Notes: generated by a model from the letters alone, not told the origin. A stretch of 64,000 bases of DNA from Gonocerus acuteangulatus (GCA_946811695.1 OX328126.1:82162467-82226466), one strand, 5' to 3'. Positions 25,192-37,182 are shown, numbered from the stretch's first letter. Translations and numbers: made by a program.

Positions 25192-25207
25192 GGCCCTCAT
25201 AAGGGCC
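25192..25207 (-). terminator. histone 3' stem-loop of H3, unit 3
   Basis: GGCCCTTATGAGGGCC on the minus strand. Confidence 0.95.
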
Positions 25208-25237
25208 GTTGACAATAAGTTCTCCTACACGAACGCT

Positions 25238-25666
<429 letters not shown>

Positions 25667-25703
25667 TTAATAGCAGATTGATCCGCGGCTAGGGAAAAAT
25701 CGG

Positions 25704-25711
25704 CTTAAATA
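25704..25711 (-). promoter_or_regulatory. TATA-like box of H3, unit 3
   Basis: TATTTAAG on the minus strand, same spacing as the other units. Confidence 0.65.
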
Positions 25712-26159
25712 GGTTGAGCAGCTCTGGTGGTAGGGGTAGCGGCTCAAAGTGCCTCCGAGTGCCATGAGGATGGATGACTTGAGAAGGTAAAAAATGGTAA
25801 AGTTAAATTTTGCTTAAATTTGAGGCGCAGGTGATATGAAAAAAGTCGGGGAGCCGGGCGAGAGTCTGTCGTCGATTTCGTCTCGTTTTGTACAACCTTG
25901 CCATTACTTAAGAGAATAAACAAATGTATACATTACGTACGATATCGCTTTTATTTTTGTTTATTTAATGAACTGCTCATGTGTCTGAAATTGTAGTCGT
26001 TTTTCTTCTGGCTACGCCTGACATCCGACTGTTAATAGTCGCTAAGTCCTAAGCTCCCCTACCAGGCGGGGCTGATTCTCGGCAGAGACGTTCGTATTAT
26101 AATAATAATAATAAAAATATCAAGACTTGGCCATTGAGTTAAAAGATCTCTATAAATTA

Positions 26160-26804
26160 TAAATGGGGATAGTTCGAACCAGTAAAAAGAATTATTTTTA
26201 CGAAGACAGGTATAGTTGGGATTCGGCTAGGAGAAAAAACGTCAGACTTTCAAAAAGAAATCTGTATTTTGGACGTTTCGACTGCAACAATGGCAGCCTT
26301 CTTCAGCTAAAAAATATATACAACTTATAAGTAAGGAAAATGTACAAGTAGTAAGTAAAAGACAGGAAGAAATGAGCGGAGTATATATATCAATACAATA
26401 AATTTTAACCAATCTTATTTTTAAAAACAATGAAAATACGGTAGTTGGAAAGAAAACAGCATGTAGAACTTGTTAGTAAAAACAGTACAAAAAAAATTAA
26501 ACAGTAAAAACAACGCACATTTTTTATGTAGTGAAAAACAAAATCTATTTTATAAGTGAATACAATTTATAACAATTAATATATAGATACATACCACTAG
26601 AGAATGCCTAGGGGGGAGGGAGGAAGACCTCGAGGACAACTTAGGTAACCATGGTAGAAGTATGAACGACAGCAACAAAACCCGTGGTCTTTATAGTTAT
26701 GAAAAAGGGGTGGGGGGGCGGCAAATCGGTGCAGATGAAAGAGGTACAATTGCTGGGTTGTAAAGGCGGGTTGTAAAAGGTGTTAAGAGCTTAGGGACAC
26801 ACAA
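26160..26804 (-). repeat. left inverted arm of PLE
   Basis: Reverse complement of 28451-29089 with a handful of mismatches and run-length differences. It carries the hammerhead-like motif at 26271-26306 and, at its outer end (26160-26198), an inverted copy of histone spacer (ggggatagttcgaaccagt, with aagaattattttt). Confidence 0.92.
26271..26306 (-). ncRNA. PLE hammerhead-like stem-loop, left arm
   Basis: Minus strand: CTGAAGA, A, stem GGCTGC/GCAGTC, GAAAC, GTCC. Mirror copy of the motif at 28952-28987. It resembles the hammerhead core CUGANGA...GAAA but has an extra A before the stem; catalysis is unproven. Confidence 0.45.
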
Positions 26805-28405
26805 ACTTACTTAACAACACTAATACGTACACACCTATCCCCAAAGACATCACCCTCAGACTGGAAAGACAATTTAATGAACATACCAAACAACTCCTAC
26901 AGTTGAAAGAAATAGAGAGAAAGACCCACCGCCAATTAATTTCTCACAACTCTCTCCCTCCCCGAGCTTATGGCCTCCCTAAAATTCATAAACCCGGAAA
27001 CCCCCTCCGACCCATCATTTCGAATATTAATTCTCCCTCTTCCAAATTGAGTAAATTTTTGCTCCCCGCGTTACAAGCCTTAAGCCATAATAACCCGTAC
27101 GATATAAAAAATTCTTACGACCTTATTTCAAAATTATCTAATTTCACTGTACCCCCCGGACATATCCTGATCTCATTTGATGTCACATCCCTTTTTACCA
27201 ACGTCCCTCTAACAAAAACGTTAGAAATTATCCAAAATAATTGGTCCTCTATAGAACCGCACAGCCCCCTATCTTTTCAATATTTTGTTGACAGCCTCAA
27301 ATTATGCGTCAACAGTGGTTTTTTCAAATACAACGGACAATTTTATCAACAAATCGAAGGGTTAGCTATGGGAAACTGCCTTGCTCCAGACTTATCCTCG
27401 ATCTTTCTTACTGACTTACTTAACACTTTCGTCCCACTGTTCCCCCAGGACATATCATTCATTTGCAAGTATGTAGATGACCTCCTGCTAATTATCAACC
27501 CCGATAAACTAACTGACATACTAGACTGCTTCAACTCCTATCATCCCAGACTACAATTTACGGTGGAGACTGAACAAGACCAACAACTCCCCTACTTGGA
27601 CGTTCTACTTATCAGACAGACTGACGGCACTATCATCACAAACTGGTATACTAAACCTACTTATTCTGGACGTTTACTCAATTTCCACTCTTCCCATCCT
27701 TACCACATGAAAATCAATGTAGCACGGAACCTTCTTCGCCGCGCCCTCTCCTTATCCCATGAGTCCTTCCACAATGAAAACTTGAATAGAGCTACCGAAA
27801 TATTAACACTGAATCAATTCCCCCCCAACCTCATAAACCGGCTTATAAAACAAATAAAATCCCAATCCTTCAATGCCACCTCCCCCAATACCTCCCCCGA
27901 ATCCTCCCTCCAGATATTTCGTTCCCTGACATACACACCAGGACTGACGGAAAAACTCACAAAGACTTTAAAAAAAGCCCTCCCGTCACTAAACTTTGGG
28001 TTAAAAACCACTAACAAACTTACTACATTATACACTAAACTCAAAGATCCCCTTCCCTATGACTACGCCACCCACGTTGTTTACCAAATACCCTGCCAAA
28101 CCCCCTCCTGTAATGCTGTATACATAGGTGAAACCAAAAATTATATTCACTCCCGCATAACACAACACAAACGGACAATAAAAAACAAAGAAATCCACAA
28201 ATCCGCCCTCGCAAAACACGCCATAACTAAAAAACACACTTTCAACTTTGACGACACTAAAATACTTTCCACAGAACGAAACACCAAGAAGTGACAGATT
28301 TCCGAATGCGTCCACATTAACTTAAACCCCAACAACATTAATTACAAAACCGACAAACAAAACATCTCCCCTGCTTACTCCTCCGTCTTCCATAAATTGT
28401 CCTGA
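26795..28405 (+). pseudogene. Penelope-like reverse transcriptase with GIY-YIG endonuclease, N-truncated
   Basis: The open frame begins at 26795 directly at the left-arm junction with no ATG of its own, and runs to a TGA at 28292-28294. The same frame continues for 36 codons to a second TGA at 28403-28405 in sequence typical of the PLE C-terminus, so the first stop looks like a single nonsense change. The RT has YGLPKIHKPGNPLRPI, FDVTSLFTNVPL, the GLAMGNCLAP block and catalytic YVDD (27470-27481). The C-terminal GIY-YIG-type nuclease has an upstream Cys pair, VYIGETKN (from 28118) and a downstream RITQHKR. The N-terminal part of a normal PLE protein is missing. Probably inactive. Confidence 0.88.
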
Positions 28406-28450
28406 CCTCCTTTTTTATCTTTGTTCCCAGGCTCCAGACAATTTCTCTAC

Positions 28451-29089
28451 TTGTGTGTCCCTAAGCTCTTAACACCTTTTACAACCCGCCTTTACAACCC
28501 AGCAATTGTACCCCTTTCATCTGCACCGATTTGCCGCCCCCCCCCCACCCCTTTTTCATAACTATAAAGACCACGGGTTTTGTTGCTGTCGTTCATACTT
28601 CTACCATGGTTACCTAAGTTGTCCTCGAGGTCTTCCTCCCTCCCCCCTAGGCATTCTCTAGTGGTATGTATCTATATATTAATTGTTATAAATTGTATTC
28701 ACTTATAAAATAGATTTTGTTTTTCACTACATAAAAAATGTGCGTTGTTTTTACTGTTTAATTTTTTTTGTACTGTTTTTACTAACAAGTTCTACATGCT
28801 GTTTTCTTTCCAACTACCGTATTTTCATTGTTTTTAAAAATAAGATTGGTTAAAATTTATTGTATTGATATATATACTCCGCTCATTTCTTCCTGTCTTT
28901 TACTTACTACTTGTACATTTTCCTTACTTATAAGTTGTATATATTTTTTAGCTGAAGAAGGCTGCCATTGTTGCAGTCGAAACGTCCAAAATACAGATTT
29001 CTTTTTGAAAGTCTGACGTTTTTTCTCCTAGCCGAATCCCAACTATACCTGTCTTCGTAAAAATAATTCTTTTTACTGGTTGGAACTAT
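28451..29089 (+). repeat. right inverted arm of PLE (3' UTR side)
   Basis: Inverse of the left arm. It contains the hammerhead-like motif and ends with the terminal block ctcctagccgaatcccaac (29023-29041) shared with other PLE remnants in this window, then runs into histone spacer. Confidence 0.92.
28952..28987 (+). ncRNA. PLE hammerhead-like stem-loop, right arm
   Basis: CTGAAGA, A, stem GGCTGC with loop and GCAGTC (one G-T wobble), GAAAC, GTCC. PLEs are known to carry hammerhead ribozyme motifs in their terminal repeats; assignment here rests on the core and on covariation with the other copies (see findings). Confidence 0.5.
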
Positions 29090-29858
29090 CCCCCAGTAAA
29101 AATATTCTCCAGTAATATGAGAGACCCCACCCCCATAATAATAATAACAATAATACATTAATGGTAGCCTCCCCCCCCCCAATTTATGGATTATATACCC
29201 CCATCGAGACGGGTTTGAATTTGAAAACTGCTAAAAAATTGTGTTTGGAAACAATGGATGCGGGTTAATAAGACGTAGAGTAATCGACTTTTTTTTTTTT
29301 TCTTTTTTTCTGATCACGTCGGGCACAACGACTCCAAGGAAAGCAAAGTCCTTTTTGCAAGCCTCTCGGGACAAGTTCCTGTTTTCTTCTTTGTTTGGGT
29401 ACAAGAACGAGCCCAGCCGGGAGCTGTGTGTCCGTCCGTTTTATTATCATCATTAGTCGTAGCCTGGGAAAAAAAAAACAAAAAAAAAAAAGCGAGATTT
29501 ACGCGCCGGAAATGCACAGGAAACTGGCCGAAGCCAACTGAAAGCTGAAATTACTCGCTCCGCCTCCTCGGCTATTAGCTAGCTCTCTGCTCCTCCGGAT
29601 TGCGCCATCGGGCGGATCGACGTCAAAAGCTGTTTCCCTTCCTATGGTGGGGAGGGGAAAGGAGTGGATGGAGCAGGTTGGTCTGAAGACAGAAAATGAG
29701 CCAGGTCATTCAGAAAGAATAAAATGTATACTTGGCGCAAAGAAAATCAAACTCCTCGGAACAGCGGTAATCATATTACGCTTGCTTAACAACAACAATA
29801 ATAAAATAACAATTACTGTAAATTACTTTTCATTAAAGAACCTATTCTATTATAGATA

Positions 29859-30599
29859 GTCCAATAGAAGACCAATTGAAACAAAGTGTTGCCATAGAAA
29901 CATAGTCGTAATTTTTTTATTCCATGCAGAAAGGGATTCAGTCTAGTTTCCTCAAAACTACTGATTTTGGAGTGAAGCCTCTTCTCCATAGATCTATTCA
30001 CTTGGGCTGGAGGCAGTTTTTATTAAAATACAAAATAAGATAAAATTTATATAGAGTTATCTTTTAGGTACCAAACTAATTTTCACATTCGATAATTTGC
30101 ATGAATGATATCAGGTGCGCATATCGAACCTTCAAATCAATAAATTGATACACTAAAAACCTTTTAAAGTTATTTTTTTTTCTTTTGTTTTAGGTACCAT
30201 CGTCATTAGTCAAACAAAGAAGAATTCCAAATCCTAAGGATGAATTTAAGTAGAAGAAATATATAATAAATTAATTTAGATTTTAATTCATTTGTCATCA
30301 TTTCTTTATTGAAAAAAAAATTATTGTACAAAAGATGAGTTAAAACTCATGAATTAATAAAAAAATAAAAAAATGTATGATAAAATTGTGTAAAATTTAG
30401 AACATGTAGCAAACTAATAAATGGCAGGGTCACTGCAGAGAGGAAGCAAATATGTATGATTTGTCAAAACAGCTTTACTTGTACGATGCTTGGTCTTAAG
30501 GTCCATACATTTATAATAGATACATACAAAAAATAATAATAATATTTTTTAAAACCTACTCTTTTACTTAAAACAACCTTCAGAATCATAAGAAGACAA
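29859..30599. other. unassigned AT-rich sequence right of the histone array
   Basis: Begins exactly where histone homology stops. No gene, repeat or RNA recognised. Confidence 0.5.
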
Positions 30600-30870
30600 G
30601 GGATGGTTGGGATTCGGCTAGGAGGGGGGGGGTAACACCAAGAAGACATTTAGGTGACCATGGTTTAATGTATCATACATTCAACCATGGTATACATGAC
30701 CATACATCATGCCTTCTTGCTGTTCCTCCCCCCCCCCCTAGGCATTCTCTAGTGCTGAAGAAGGCTGCCAACGTGCAGCCGAAACGTCCAATACAGATTT
30801 CTTCCTGAAGGTCTGAAGTTTTTTTCCTCCTAGCTGAATCCCAACCACGTCTTCGTATCACTGCTACAGC
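30600..30870 (+). mobile_element. short PLE-derived foldback remnant
   Basis: Bounded by an inverted pair: gggatggttgggattcggct (30600-30619) and its near inverse agctgaatcccaaccacg (30833-30850). The interior has caaccatgg/ccatggttgaatg-type symmetric pieces and the hammerhead-like motif at 30755-30789. No coding sequence. It looks like a non-autonomous or deleted relative of the PLE at 26160-29089. Confidence 0.7.
30755..30789 (+). ncRNA. PLE hammerhead-like stem-loop
   Basis: CTGAAGA, A, perfect 6-bp stem GGCTGC/GCAGCC around a CAACGT loop, GAAAC, GTCC. The best-paired copy in the window. Confidence 0.5.
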
Positions 30871-30925
30871 TAACTATCTCCATCTCCACTTTATAATAAT
30901 ATAAGCTACTTATAATGAAGGATGA

Positions 30926-31026
30926 GGAGGCCTGGTGGCCGTGAGTGTTAAGGTGTGAGCACTTAACACTCTGTGTCAAGGGTCATGTGTTAAGTGCTCT
31001 CGCACTTAAAAAAAAAAATAAATAAA
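30926..31026 (+). mobile_element. possible SINE with tRNA-Ser-like head
   Basis: ggcctggtggccgtgagtgttaaggtgtg resembles a tRNA-Ser/Leu 5' half (split here as ggcctggtggccgtgagtg and ttaaggtgtg), and the segment ends in an A-rich tail (31008-31026). A second head fragment (gacagccgtgagtgttaaag) is at 36266-36285. No target duplication identified. Confidence 0.4.
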
Positions 31027-31665
31027 AATATCGTATTAAAATGAAAGTACAAGTTAAACTTTAAGGACAATTTGAGGAAGATGATAATGAAGGTCTTGTC
31101 GAGTAGAGTCAATGGATTTTGGCTGATCTAATTGAAATTGTCCGGTTTCCCGGCACAAATGGTGAGTTTATTGATAATTTAATAGAAATACTGAACAAAT
31201 TAATACCGCATTCATACATTGATGCATCACAACCTTCTTCAATAATTTGATTAGATTTTTAAAAGGACAACATTGCAGATATTAATTTCAAATTTACTTC
31301 TAAAGAAGTAATTGATTCAACATGCCTGAATTTGAAAAGTCGTTTTAAGGATTTTTATACTCTTCCAGGAATAAGATATTTCCACAGGTTTGAGAGAAAA
31401 AATAAATTTGAAATGATTGAGACTAGAAAAAAATAGTAGTGATGAAAACCATCTTCTACTTTCAATTTATATAAGAAGCAACAAGATTTGTGAAAATAGA
31501 AGATTAAAATCTGGATGCTTCATAGATAGCATTTATGAAAATGTATGGTATTTCTGTATTTTGAGTGAGGTGAATGCAGAAGAAGATGAAGTTATTGCAA
31601 TGTTTTTACATTCATATGGACCATTAGTATCATTTTTCTGGCCACAGAGAGACGATGCATGAACG
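31027..31665 (+). pseudogene. decayed transposon-associated ORF, type unknown
   Basis: Several frames interrupted by stops carry acidic, protein-like sequence. The last piece (31417-31662, 81 codons) ends EVIAMFLHSYGPLVSFFWPQRDDA, which recalls the short WPQR/D segment found in transposon-linked proteins of arthropods. Family not identified; from memory, so weak. Confidence 0.35.
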
Positions 31666-31930
31666 GTACTCACCACTCATCTCATCATGGATCTCCCAAA
31701 ATTGTGACGGGCGGAACTTATCAATTCTCTCAAGAATGTATGATACATGTTTAATGTCTCAATGAATTACAAAAAGAAGTCCATCAGGACCTGCATAACT
31801 AAGCAAATTTCATATAACTTGGTTAGTGTGGACAGCTTTCCTGAATAATTTGCTTAAAATAACCGGTAATACTGAGCCAGAAGTGCCCAGACTCTGATTT
31901 TTGTGAAACTTCATATACTTATTCATTTTG

Positions 31931-32012
31931 GGCTCTCCCATGGTCTAGTGGCTAGCGTCTTAGATTTATAAGCAGGAGATGATGGGTTCGATTACCACCG
32001 GCGCACAGTAAC
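31931..32012 (+). mobile_element. tRNA-derived SINE head, plus strand
   Basis: ggctctcccatggtctagtg with gctagcgt (A-box region) and gggttcgattacc (B-box) closely follow the head of the SINE at 5296-5505. The body is lost after gcgcacagtaac. Confidence 0.75.
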
Positions 32013-32301
32013 GAAGTAGTGCGGATTATGGACAAAAATCATTAACCACTAGTTATTTCCAAATAAGCATTTTTATTAACTGAAATCAACTCAAAACAAT
32101 GTAACAATAGTATAATAATGCATACTATACGGCTATAATAATATTAATTGTAATATTAATAGAAATAATATAGCAGGTAATAATATTTTAATAACAATAT
32201 TATAAAATATATTATAACCGTAACATATAATGTAGTAATAGTATAGTAGTAAATTATACTTATAGTAATATTGCCATGGAAAAATAATATTTTACCATTT
32301 T

Positions 32302-32698
32302 CTATGAAATTATTAAATATATTAAATATTTTTTTAAAGCCGAGTCTGAATCGTTTTTGGATTCTTGAGAATGTAAACTTATATCGAATCCAATATCTAT
32401 TTTATTATTAAAGTCATCCTCTATTATACATTCATTAATGTCTGGGCTGATTTTGCTTGGCTTTTTTCTCCGTAAAAAAAGCTCTGGGCCAGATATCAGA
32501 AGAACCCGGCGCTTTTTCGATCTCACACAACGCTGTAAACTCTTTTTTATATCTGCCTGTAAGGAAGCCGGAAGGGCCATCGGGGCGTGAGATCTTTTTT
32601 TCTAGATAAAAACTAATAACAATTTCTTCTAAGTTGATATATTTATTCAACCAGTATTTATATAAGAGTTTTTTTCTCTGTAGCGAACACGTTCCCAC
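32302..32698 (-). pseudogene. unrecognised broken coding remnant
   Basis: Two overlapping minus-strand frames (92 and 87 codons) with Lys-rich, protein-like composition that differs from the surrounding AT sequence. No motif I can name; likely a transposon protein remnant. Low confidence. Confidence 0.25.
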
Positions 32699-32847
32699 AT
32701 TTTTTACATATAATATAGGACTAAACTGGCAGTTTTTTAGTATTGCTTAATATTTCTTTAGGAGCATCCTGCAGATTAAATTGAATCATTTGCCCAAGGA
32801 TTAATATCGTTTTCTTGGATTTATTCTCATTTTTTCAAATTTGGAAG

Positions 32848-33412
32848 AAAAAATGATGATGGATCTAAAAATAAAAATCTTTGGAATCAGCAAATTTCGG
32901 CAAACTAAATTGCCGTCAGTATATTATACTTGAGGTAAACTTTAAGCTGAAAAATACTTGGGATGAAGTTTTTTTGCTATGGTCTATCAAAGTTTTGCAC
33001 TTACAAAAAATTTCAAATATCAATGAAGAATAATTCAAGATAAATAATAAGGGAGTAATTACCCGTAATCAATTATATCAGATAAAAAAGGAATAGTTTT
33101 GACTTAATTTCCTTCGGATGACATAATAAAAACACTGTCCTATCTTCAATGAGAGAGGCTCAAACTGATTGTTGGTATGAAACAGGTTTTAAAGACTTTG
33201 CCTTGTTTATAATACTGCTAATGTGTTTGTTGATCAAAATAAAACTGATATTTATTAGTTTTATACGATTTGTATTCCTTGAATAGTTTCTAAACTTAGC
33301 TAGAGGATTAAAAATTAAATATAAGAAAACAAAAATTTAGGTTTTTGTCCATTGGACGTTACACTGTGCGGCGGCAGGAATTTTCTCAGCTCGTTGGTTA
33401 AATTCCTCACTG
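32848..33412 (+). repeat. dispersed repeat, inverse partner of 61660-62790
   Basis: Segments 32848-32985 and about 33170-33390 match, in reverse, 62649-62790 and 61660-61869. The 33348-33412 end also contains SINE body sequence (gcggcaggaattttctca). In the other copy the middle is replaced by an ETS-motif-rich element. No coding potential. Confidence 0.7.
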
Positions 33413-33587
33413 CTTATTGGCTGCAGCCCCCCCCCCTTATATATGCCCATGTGTTGAATTATAAATTTATATTGAAATCCAGTGCCTTCTATGTTTTGGC
33501 GCTTCCGTGAAAATACAGTTGAATCTGGAGTGCTAACCTGGACGGTTGTGTTTTTTGTTCTCCCCTGTTCCCACATTTACTTTTATA

Positions 33588-34391
33588 GATGACTAGCTGA
33601 ATGCCTATGCTTCGTCACGTCAGATAAGTAGTTATTTTATTTCGTTAAATGATATATTATCAAAATTAACGCTCCTACATAATTTTGTGCAGTTTATTAT
33701 AGCACGGTTCCCGTCATACTATCAGTTTATAGGTAATCAAAGTATACTAATGTTTCTTGACATTGGGATGCCCCGCACCAGTATCAAAAACAGATAACGT
33801 AGTGATAACCCGTTACCTACAGGTTACCAGCATGGGCGTATTTAAGGAGAACTGAGGGATCTGCAGCCCCCCCCCCCCGAAATTTTGATGTGATGGTAAA
33901 AATGTGTCTTAAAAACCTTAAAAATATATTAAATAAGATTTCTTTTATAAGCACAATTGGTTTGATCCATTCCTTTTTCATTTCAAAGATCATTTAATTT
34001 TAGTTGTAATAGCGTTTTATTTGCCTAAAACTATTCCAAGTTCTAAATAGACAGTATTCCATACCCCAGTAATTCAAGGACCACCAACATAGTTGAAATT
34101 AACCTCGATTAAAAATAATACTATGAAATAGATAATGTACGGTAACAGCTGTTCTTTATCATCCTAGCAACGCATGCTACCTAGTCTTGCCTGCTCTAAC
34201 CAACCAAAACTTTAAACCCCTCTAATAATACTTAAAAATTTGAATATCAAAAAATCCTTCCTTAGCGAGTGTCTACATGCTAAAGAGAGTGTCCATGCAA
34301 AATTTCAAATTTTTTTGTCGAGCAGTTTGGGCTGGGCGATGATAGGTCAGTGAGTGAGTGAGTGGTATTTGACAAATATATAGTAGATTTT
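33588..34391 (+). mobile_element. non-autonomous LINE/RTE-like repeat, interrupted by a MITE
   Basis: Starts gatgactagctgaatgccta and ends with gggctgggcgatgataggtc, agtgagtgagtgagtgg and atatatag, wording common at the ends of RTE-type repeats in arthropods. A hAT-like MITE (33831-34070) sits inside it. No ORF. Family inferred from remembered end motifs. Confidence 0.45.
33831..34070 (+). mobile_element. hAT-like MITE, 3'-truncated copy
   Basis: Begins catgggcgta and carries the same internal sequence as 50571-50834 (C-run, then gaaattttgatgtgatggta, then cctaaaactattccaag). The right terminal repeat is missing. Confidence 0.7.
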
Positions 34392-34790
34392 ATGTATTTC
34401 CTATACTCTACAATTAGCACTAATTCAAGGCAGAATACATACACAGGGACAGCCAATTTTCTGTAAATTAAGGAGAACTATCCTGGATCCACATTCCCAA
34501 AGTTATTAGAAATCACCTACACTATTCTCCCACCAAATACTATTGCCATGATATGCAAAACAAATTTGTGTGTTGAAACCTGCTTTATGGTGATCGTGTT
34601 GAAGGTAGAGATTATTCTGGAAGCAATCCGTGAAATTTAGTAGAACAAATTTAGTAGAATACTTAAGAAAGCTGTACTAATTGGTTGTCACACCAATCAA
34701 CTTCCACTGAATGGTAGGATCAATCAAAACAAAAGCAAAAGTAATTTTCAATGAGATTAAGATAATTAGTTAAGGTGATAAAAAGTCAAA

Positions 34791-35262
34791 GGACGGTTAA
34801 GATTCAGCTAAGAGAAAAATTGTTTTCTCTTAGCAAAATTATTTAGAATCAAGCAACAGCAGCTATACCACCTACCACCCCCCACCGGCTTTAGATTCTA
34901 AAGGTATACAGTTTCAGTCTTATGCCGTTAGCACACGATTAGCCAATCAATCGAACATGAAGAAGTTACATACAGACGAACTTGCAATCATTATACTTAT
35001 ATTAACCATAATATAAGTCATTATAAGGCTTTAACAATAGATTTAAGGTAGGAATTGTAATGCTACTCTGTTTATAATATAGTAATTAATTACATGTAAT
35101 TTTATGGGATTTACTAAAATGAAAAATGTTTTTTAAAAATTGTTTAAAATGTTTAGGATTTTATGGCCCCTGAGGAGGTCCACGGAACATGTAGGGCAGC
35201 CAATAATAAAGTAGTACATAAGGAAAACTAGTACTATTTTTATTTGACCTGCGCCATATATA
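34791..35262 (+). mobile_element. degenerate PLE end fragments
   Basis: At 34796-34824 ggttaagattcagctaagag resembles the PLE terminal block in inverse form, followed by a mirrored ttttctcttagc. At 35170-35192 ctgaggaggtccacggaaca and gtaggg resemble the hammerhead-like 3' region found intact at 44306-44340, with the shared downstream words aataataaagt and tatttgacct. Intervening sequence unassigned. Confidence 0.4.
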
Positions 35263-35533
35263 TATATACAAATAATTAATGGTCAGAAATACGTGGAATA
35301 GAATATAAATTATAAGTATGTGTCGGAAAAACCAACTAAACTGCTTACAAATTGAAGTGGGCCACTTAAGGAAATTCAGATATTTTATCATTTTGTTTAC
35401 TTGATTGATATTAGGTTTCCCTTTCTTTGAAATAAAATATTTTAACAACACTCCCATGCTGTTAAAGAGATAAAAACAGAAACAAAGTCTCCCTATCTTT
35501 ACTGGGGCCCGAGCTCCTTATTGGAGTTTGTCC

Positions 35534-35830
35534 CACAAGATCATGTTTATTTGTTTCCACTTGTGTTTTGCAAAAATTACTTCTCCTAATAGAATAATTG
35601 GATTCTTTACTTCAATATCACATATTGAGTTAAATAAGGAGTATGGACAGCCGATGTAAAGCATTCATTTAAAGTAGAGGGGGTCCTACACCCTAAGCAG
35701 GTTTAAGTGAACGATATCTACATTTTTATATAAAAATCCAAATGTTTATTTTGTATTTTTTTATTTATTTAAAAAATGAATTTTTCTTAATTTTGTTTGT
35801 TGTATTTTTTTTTTTTTTTTTTTTTTTTAT
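35534..35830. repeat. inverted repeat partner of 44405-44690
   Basis: About 290 bp matching 44405-44690 in reverse (for example gagggggtcctacacc against ggtgtaggaccccctc), with T-run 35805-35828 against an A-run there. The pair brackets the gypsy element and the PLE 3' end; one of the pair probably arrived with a PLE. Confidence 0.8.
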
Positions 35831-36408
35831 AAAAATAGAACCAGTAGTGTAGTGGACATAACATTTGATGAGTGGTTCACTTCAATTTATAAGCAGTATA
35901 CTACGCTTTGAAGACGAGGACGTTAAAAACAGAAAAGTTATTAGACTGGGTTTGTGAATGGGATGTGTCTCCTGTAATTGATTTTAATGTTACTTTCCTT
36001 CAAGTTATTACATGTTAACAACCCTGGAAAATATTACAGAATCGAGGCAAGGTACATCTATACCTAAAAAACAGTTTCTCAAAGTTAGGCTCCTGCACTA
36101 CTTGGTAGTTCATCACGCTGAATTGTACCACTTGGTAAAATTGATTGTATTTCATGAAATTTGTTATTCCAAGCACTTTATAAATTGGAGAGGGTGACTA
36201 TGTAAAAGATAAAAGTTAAGTTAATATTTTACAATTGAATTTTTTTAATGTTAAAGATGATAAAAAATGGGACACGACAGCCGTGAGTGTTAAAGAGTAA
36301 GCGGGCCATTCCATGTCAATTCAACCAATGAAAGTACTGTTTACAACCTGACCCACTTAGACTTTTTTGAAATTTTGAATCCTAATAGCTCTAACAACTC
36401 CTTGAATG
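35831..36408. other. unassigned sequence left of the gypsy element
   Basis: No gene recognised. Contains a SINE-head-like fragment at 36266-36285. Confidence 0.4.
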
Positions 36409-36412
36409 GTAG

Positions 36413-36869
36413 TGTAACCATAGTTATAGGAGTAGTTGTAGAATATTTTGTAGTTGTATGTCTTTGTTTGTAGAATGCTTGTAGTGTGTAAATATTTGGT
36501 GATAGCCATAGATAGTGGACTGCCCTGCTATCTATGGGATATAGGAACTAGCTGCCCAGGCCTAGGAGGAGAGGGGGGTCCTAGACAATAGGAGGGCAGT
36601 GTCATCTGGACCAGATAAGCAGGCAGATCTTGTGACCGGTGGACTGGCGAAGAAGAGATGCAGACCCTTGGTAAGTCTCTGCTACCACTTGCCAACTCTT
36701 ATTAGGCCTGGGCACAGTTCAAGTTTTGAAAGGGCTATTAAAAATTAAAGGGGTACTAATATTAAATAATAAAAATAAGTTTCATCATGCTAAACCTATT
36801 TCATTTAGCCTTTCCTTTTTTTTTATTATTTCATTTATTTTTCCTGCTCCTGGTTTCCTACATGTTACA
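36413..36869 (+). repeat. gypsy 5' LTR
   Basis: Starts tgtaaccatag and ends catgttaca; 7-bp terminal inverted word tgtaac/gttaca. It contains a T-run of 9 near its 3' end. Confidence 0.96.
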
Positions 36870-36890
36870 ACTGGTGTCAGGTGTGGGGTT
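36870..36890 (+). promoter_or_regulatory. candidate primer-binding site
   Basis: Directly after the LTR: actggtgtcaggtgtggggt. The tgg start two bases past the LTR is typical of a tRNA 3' CCA pairing site. I cannot name the tRNA. Confidence 0.55.
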
Positions 36891-37182
36891 GACTGCGAAT
36901 AATTTTAAAGAAGCGAGTGAAGGAGCTTGCAGAGTAGCGAGTAGCTAGGAGGCGGGGGGGAGCTGAGAAAGCGACTCTTATCTTCTCGCGAGGCTGTAGC
37001 GGGCAGCGGGGGGCTAGCTTATCGTGTTCGGACACGCTGTTTACATCGGGCACTCTGTTGATGATTACGGTGTAAGATATGGGATAATATCTTAGCGTAT
37101 TATTATACGGCCCGTGATTTAGTTTTTTTTGTAAGGGTTTTTGTAATATAGGCGTGCGGGTACTTATTTTAAAGCACATAAG

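Larger units (their letters stand above)
26160..29089 (+). mobile_element. Penelope-like element with inverted terminal arms
   Basis: A roughly 2.9 kb PLE insertion in the histone spacer. It consists of a left arm (26160-26804), an N-truncated RT/GIY-YIG reading frame (26795-28294, to 28405 past a stop) and a right arm (28451-29089) that is the near-perfect inverse of the left. PLEs are known for LTR-like repeats in direct or inverted orientation. The histone sequence 448-668 is absent here, so the insertion came with a roughly 220-bp target deletion instead of a duplication. Confidence 0.88.
25747..29858. repeat. histone unit 4: spacer remnant at the array edge, interrupted by a PLE
   Basis: After a short gtgc filler, ctccgagtgccatgagg begins a fourth copy of the unit start (25758 matches 48). 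It runs to 26158 (matches about 448), is interrupted by the PLE, resumes at about 29060 (matches about 668), and ends at 29858 (matches 1468), before H3 would start. The second part differs from units 1-3 at several positions, as expected of an array edge that escapes homogenisation. No histone gene remains. Confidence 0.88.
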
